From positions 2,530,501 to 2,594,500 of the forward strand of contig JAUPFL010000001.1 in NCBI GenBank assembly GCA_030562215.1: a stretch of DNA of 64,000 bases. Direction: 5' to 3'. The DNA is from Peribacillus frigoritolerans. Its GTDB lineage: Bacteria > Bacillota > Bacilli > Bacillales > DSM-1321. The position numbers were made by a program, and so were the translations under genes. The notes beneath the pieces are model-generated. The model was not told the origin of the DNA, made no database searches, and saw nothing but the letters and a program-made list of their open reading frames with translations. This document shows, one piece after another, positions 60,703 to 64,000 of this stretch (positions are counted from its first letter, which is position 1; every line of letters starts with the position of its first letter).

Positions 60703-60739
60703 AAAGAGCTGACTCATGCGGAGTCAGCTCTTTTCATTT
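60701..60739. terminator. Bidirectional terminator after ylbG
   Basis: GAAAAGAGCTGACTC / GAGTCAGCTCTTTTC, fifteen perfect pairs. Confidence 0.88.
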
Positions 60740-60757
60740 TCCGGGCATCAACATCTT

Positions 60758-61147
60758 TCAACCTAATGGCGGAAGATATCTATTCATTCGCAAAATGCCG
60801 ATTAAGTGTTGGTAGTACAACTCTATTTCTGCAAAGAGCACCGAAGGTTTCACATCGATTTCAATAATTGGTCTATCCAGTTCCTCCGCCAAGTTCTCAA
60901 AAAGCTCATAGCGTTTGTTTTTGGTGGCATGTGGGTTAGGTATACCTTCACGGCAAATGTAAAGCGGCTGGAATTTCCCGGGATCTGTGGGCTCCATGAC
61001 GATAACCAATGACGTTACCTTTTTATCATTTATAGTAGTATGCATGGCCAAGAGCCTTGCAACTCGATGTTTCTGATTGCGACCTACTTCCAGCAACTCA
61101 TATATATCGGAATATCCTTGTCCAATTTCAATAAAACGTTGAATCAA
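60758..61147 (-). CDS. Conserved hypothetical protein
   Basis: 129 residues, intact; TTG start at 61147 behind AGGAGAGG. MIQRFIEIGQGYSDIYELLE, KKVTSLVIVMEPTDPGKFQP and a helical end LYYQHLIGILRMNRYLPP. Similar Bacillus proteins are sometimes labelled methylthioribose kinase, which I think is a mislabel: it is far too short and has no kinase motif. Function unknown. Confidence 0.75.
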   Translation of the reverse strand: MIQRFIEIGQGYSDIYELLEVGRNQKHRVARLLAMHTTINDKKVTSLVIVMEPTDPGKFQPLYICREGIPNPHATKNKRYELFENLAEELDRPIIEIDVKPSVLFAEIELYYQHLIGILRMNRYLPPLG

Positions 61148-61255
61148 TTAAACCTCTCCTAACTAACTTATTATTCATTACTTTATCATTATCCCTCATA
61201 AAAGAGAAGGACAACTTCATTGACGAATCATGACAAAGAAAAGTGGTTTATGAAT

Positions 61256-61287
61256 AAAAAAAAGCCCTGCAAAAATATGCAGGGTCC
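61256..61287 (-). terminator. Orphan terminator facing left
   Basis: CCCTGCA / TGCAGGG with eight T or more on the minus strand. No minus-strand gene is known to end here. Confidence 0.6.
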
Positions 61288-61346
61288 TTCTATGTCTAAC
61301 TAAGGACCAGAAGGCAAAGGGAGAGGAGAAACCGGAGGAAGAACTT

Positions 61347-61535
61347 ATGGGGAAACGTAAGCCTTCTCCGCGGTTGGCAACAACACCTAAAAAGGAATGT
61401 TGTTATTCACATTATTGCCAAAAACCACTTTATTATTCAAAATGTAAAAGATTTATAAAAAGAATGGATATCTTCTATCCATGGTACGAAATGATAAGTT
61501 CTTTTCATCTTGGAAATGAAGCCAAATGGGTTTAA
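61347..61535 (+). CDS. Possible small basic cysteine-containing protein
   Basis: 62 residues with a good ribosome site (CCGGAGGAAG) before the ATG. MGKRKPSPRLATTPKKECCY, then YCQKPLYYSKCKRFIKRM. Basic, four cysteines. No family recognised; it may be a short orphan gene or chance. Confidence 0.35.
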   Translation: MGKRKPSPRLATTPKKECCYSHYCQKPLYYSKCKRFIKRMDIFYPWYEMISSFHLGNEAKWV

Positions 61536-61608
61536 ATATTGGCTAGCTTTTTCTAATATGTTAGGATAGGAAAGTAACAGAAATTTGTCATAAAATGTGG
61601 TGAGGATA

Positions 61609-62184
61609 ATGAGGGTCGTTTCCGGAATTTGCAAAGGAAGACCACTTAAGGCTGTACCGGGTACAGGAACCCGGCCGACTACTGATAAAGTCAAGGAATC
61701 CATTTTCAACATGATTGGTCCTTATTTCGAAGGAGGGCTGGTCCTCGACTTGTTTGCGGGAAGCGGTGGACTGGGAATTGAAGCGTTAAGCAGAGGCATG
61801 GATAAAGCCATATTTGTCGACCGGGATTTTAAAGCAAATCAAACGGTTAAGGCCAATTTGGAACTATGCAAGTTTTCAGACCGTGCAGAAGTTTATAAAA
61901 ATGATTCAGAGCGTGCACTAAAGGCTTTGGTGAAAAGGGAAATGACTTTTGAATTGATTTTTCTTGATCCACCTTATAAGAAACAAAAGCTAGTCGAGAT
62001 TCTTGAAGAAATACATAAATACCGATTGCTGAACGATATGGGATACATTGTTTGTGAGCATGGCCATGATGTTACTTTGCCAGAAAAAGTTGGTGACTTT
62101 ACCGTTAAGAGAAAAGAAGTTTATGGCGTCATTGCCGTTACGATTTATCAATGGGGAAATGTACACGAACAGGGGGAACTATGA
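61609..62184 (+). CDS. rsmD: 16S rRNA (guanine966-N2)-methyltransferase RsmD
   Basis: 191 residues, intact (ylbH in B. subtilis). SAM-binding VLDLFAGSGGLGIEALSRG, catalytic FLDPPY, and N-terminal MRVVSGICKGRPLKAVPG. ATG 61609 after GGTGAGG. It overlaps coaD closely, as is usual. Confidence 0.94.
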   Translation: MRVVSGICKGRPLKAVPGTGTRPTTDKVKESIFNMIGPYFEGGLVLDLFAGSGGLGIEALSRGMDKAIFVDRDFKANQTVKANLELCKFSDRAEVYKNDSERALKALVKREMTFELIFLDPPYKKQKLVEILEEIHKYRLLNDMGYIVCEHGHDVTLPEKVGDFTVKRKEVYGVIAVTIYQWGNVHEQGEL

Positions 62185-62676
<492 letters not shown>

Positions 62677-62712
62677 AAAAAGAGCATTGCCAACGCGCAA
62701 TGCTCTTTTTCG
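62677..62712. terminator. Bidirectional terminator coaD / ylbJ
   Basis: GAAAAAGAGCATTG / CAATGCTCTTTTTC, fourteen pairs. Confidence 0.88.
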
Positions 62713-62714
62713 GT

Positions 62715-63928
62715 TTACGAAAGGCTTTTGAATAGCCTTTTGGTAAATATGATGATGTATAGGATCAAAAACACAAGTGTTAAAATGGGGCCAATATCAA
62801 GCATGCTTTGATATAGGGAATTCGCGTGTTCATCTGATCCGCTGACTGGGAATGCGTTTATCGGGTTGCCGCTGTACATTGTGCCTTTATAGAATGGTTC
62901 CCAAAGCAGGACGGTAATAATGGATGCCAGAAGGCCATGTGCTATCCTAGCCAGAAAAAGGGAGTGAAACGAATGTCCGTTGCGGCAATGATGCTGGCAA
63001 CTTGCGCTTGAATGCTGAACCCATTGAAAGCTAAGATGAAACTTGTCATCACAGTTTGCTGAAAGAGTGTCGCCTCTTCGACCGTGCTGGTTAATTTTGA
63101 ACCTAGAGTCATTTCAAACATGCCTGATATGAAGGGGAGGCTTAAGGAATCGGGGAAATTAAAAATATGTAAAATTCCTCCGACCCCAGAAGCTAGCAAT
63201 CCGGTAATGTTCATATGAAATAAAAGCTTGTTCACCACAGAAAAGAGAATGATGAACCCCCGATCATCAATAGGGTTTGGATGGATGAGAGTACCGCATC
63301 TCCAAGTAAACTGCCAAATGGTCTTGTTTCTTTTATTCTGGTTCGATGCATTTGGCTAAAGGCTTGTCTTATGGAAGGGAGCTTGGTCAGTACTTTTGTA
63401 TGGGATTTTTCTTCTTTCCAACGGTAAAAACGCATGATGATGCCTACACAAAAATTTCTAGGTAATGGGAAAGCGCAAGGATGATCCCTAAATGAGGATT
63501 GTGGAAAAAACCAACGGCAACGGCTACGAACAGGAACAATGGATTGGATGAATTAGTAAAACAAACGAGTCTTTCAGCTTCAATGCGGGTCAATTGTTCT
63601 TCCTGACGAAGCCTTACAGTGAATTTCGCCCCGGCTGGAAATCCTGATGCAAGTCCCATTGCCCAAACGAAACCACCCACTCCTGGTACACGGAATAAGG
63701 GACGCATAAATGGTTCGAGCATGACACCAATGAACCTGACAACCCCAAAACTGATTAATAACTCCGAGAAAATCAAGAAAGGTAAAAGCGAAGGGAAAAC
63801 AATTGTCCACCAAATATTCAGTCCGCTTTTGGAAGCTTCAAAGGATTCTTGGGGAAGATGATCAAGCCAACTGCCATCATCGTGACGGAGGTAGCTAACA
63901 GTACTGTTTTAGATTTTGATTTTAGCAA
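62715..63928 (-). CDS. ylbJ: Sporulation integral membrane protein YlbJ (four frameshifts)
   Basis: 405 residues when repaired, a nucleoside-recognition/gate-domain membrane protein needed for sporulation under sigma-E in B. subtilis. Pieces: PSLLPFLIFSELLISFGVVR, GLASGFPAGAKFTVRLRQEE, FTNSSNPLFLFVAVAVGFFH, TSFILAFNGFSIQAQVASII. One base is missing at each of four points on the coding strand: C near 63862, G near 63457, G near 63258 and T near 62947. TTG start at 63928 behind GAGGAGG; the stop at 62715 directly abuts the terminator. Confidence 0.9.
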
Positions 63929-64000
63929 AATTCAGCCTCCTCTTGAAGGTTACTAAATAAGGGCAGTTCGTTTCGTATATAATAAAATATGAACTTCTTT

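Noticed and set aside
60758-61147. Methylthioribose kinase label for the 129-residue protein
   Set aside because: Far shorter than the kinase and lacking its nucleotide-binding motifs.

Overview
The window is a Firmicutes chromosome segment from a Bacillaceae species. Gene content and order follow the Bacillus subtilis ykuJ-to-ylbJ stretch closely (ykuJ, cbpB/ykuL, ccpC, dapH, ykuR, ktrC, rnjA, rpoY, ykrA, def, ykyA, pdhABCD, SR1, speA, yktA, yktB, yktC, typA, ylaH-N, pyc, ctaA-G, ylbC-J). Base composition is AT-rich, and many starts are TTG or GTG behind strong GGAGG ribosome sites. I would guess a Peribacillus/Bacillus simplex-like organism, but the sequence alone does not fix the genus.

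Layout. 0-9.5 kb: small membrane and exported proteins, a glutaredoxin, an MBL hydrolase, ykuJ, a zinc-ribbon peptide, the c-di-AMP sensor cbpB, an MFS exporter, a decayed TauE/SafE gene, ccpC, the acetylase-branch lysine/DAP genes dapH-ykuR, and ktrC. 9.5-10.1 kb: a transposase relic and a dispersed Bacillaceae repeat. 10.1-15.5 kb: RNase J1, RNAP epsilon, a HAD phosphatase, peptide deformylase, a YjcZ-like peptide and YkyA. 16-21.2 kb: the pyruvate dehydrogenase operon. 21.4-25.1 kb: a lipoprotein polysaccharide deacetylase, the SR1 dual-function RNA with its peptide, and arginine decarboxylase. 26.8-34.2 kb: a complete trpEGDCFBA operon behind two tandem tRNA-Trp T-boxes, inserted between yktA and yktB. 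34-43.4 kb: yktBC, typA, the yla genes and PhoH. 43.9-47.4 kb: pyruvate carboxylase. 47.5-56 kb: haem A synthesis and caa3 oxidase (ctaA, ctaB, ctaCDEFG, yozB/ctaM). 56-64 kb: the ylb cluster, including ylbF of the Y-complex, rsmD, coaD and ylbJ.

Functional logic: the window is dominated by central carbon metabolism (pdh, pyc, ccpC, SR1), aerobic respiration (cta), amino-acid synthesis (dap, trp, speA) and sporulation accessories (yjcZ, ylaJ, ylbD, ylbJ). cbpB, ktrC and pyc are all direct or indirect c-di-AMP targets in relatives.

Data quality is the main caveat. I count more than fifty single-base frameshifts, nearly all in homopolymers, in genes that are essential or strongly conserved (pyc, typA, pdhA/B, trpE, ctaA/C/D, ylbJ). 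Correcting one base at each site restores family-typical lengths, so I annotate these as CDSs with probable sequencing errors, not as pseudogenes. I saw no CRISPR array, prophage, tRNA, rRNA or defence system, and no convincing wholly new system. The best leads are the regulatory RNA regions and a few unassigned small genes.
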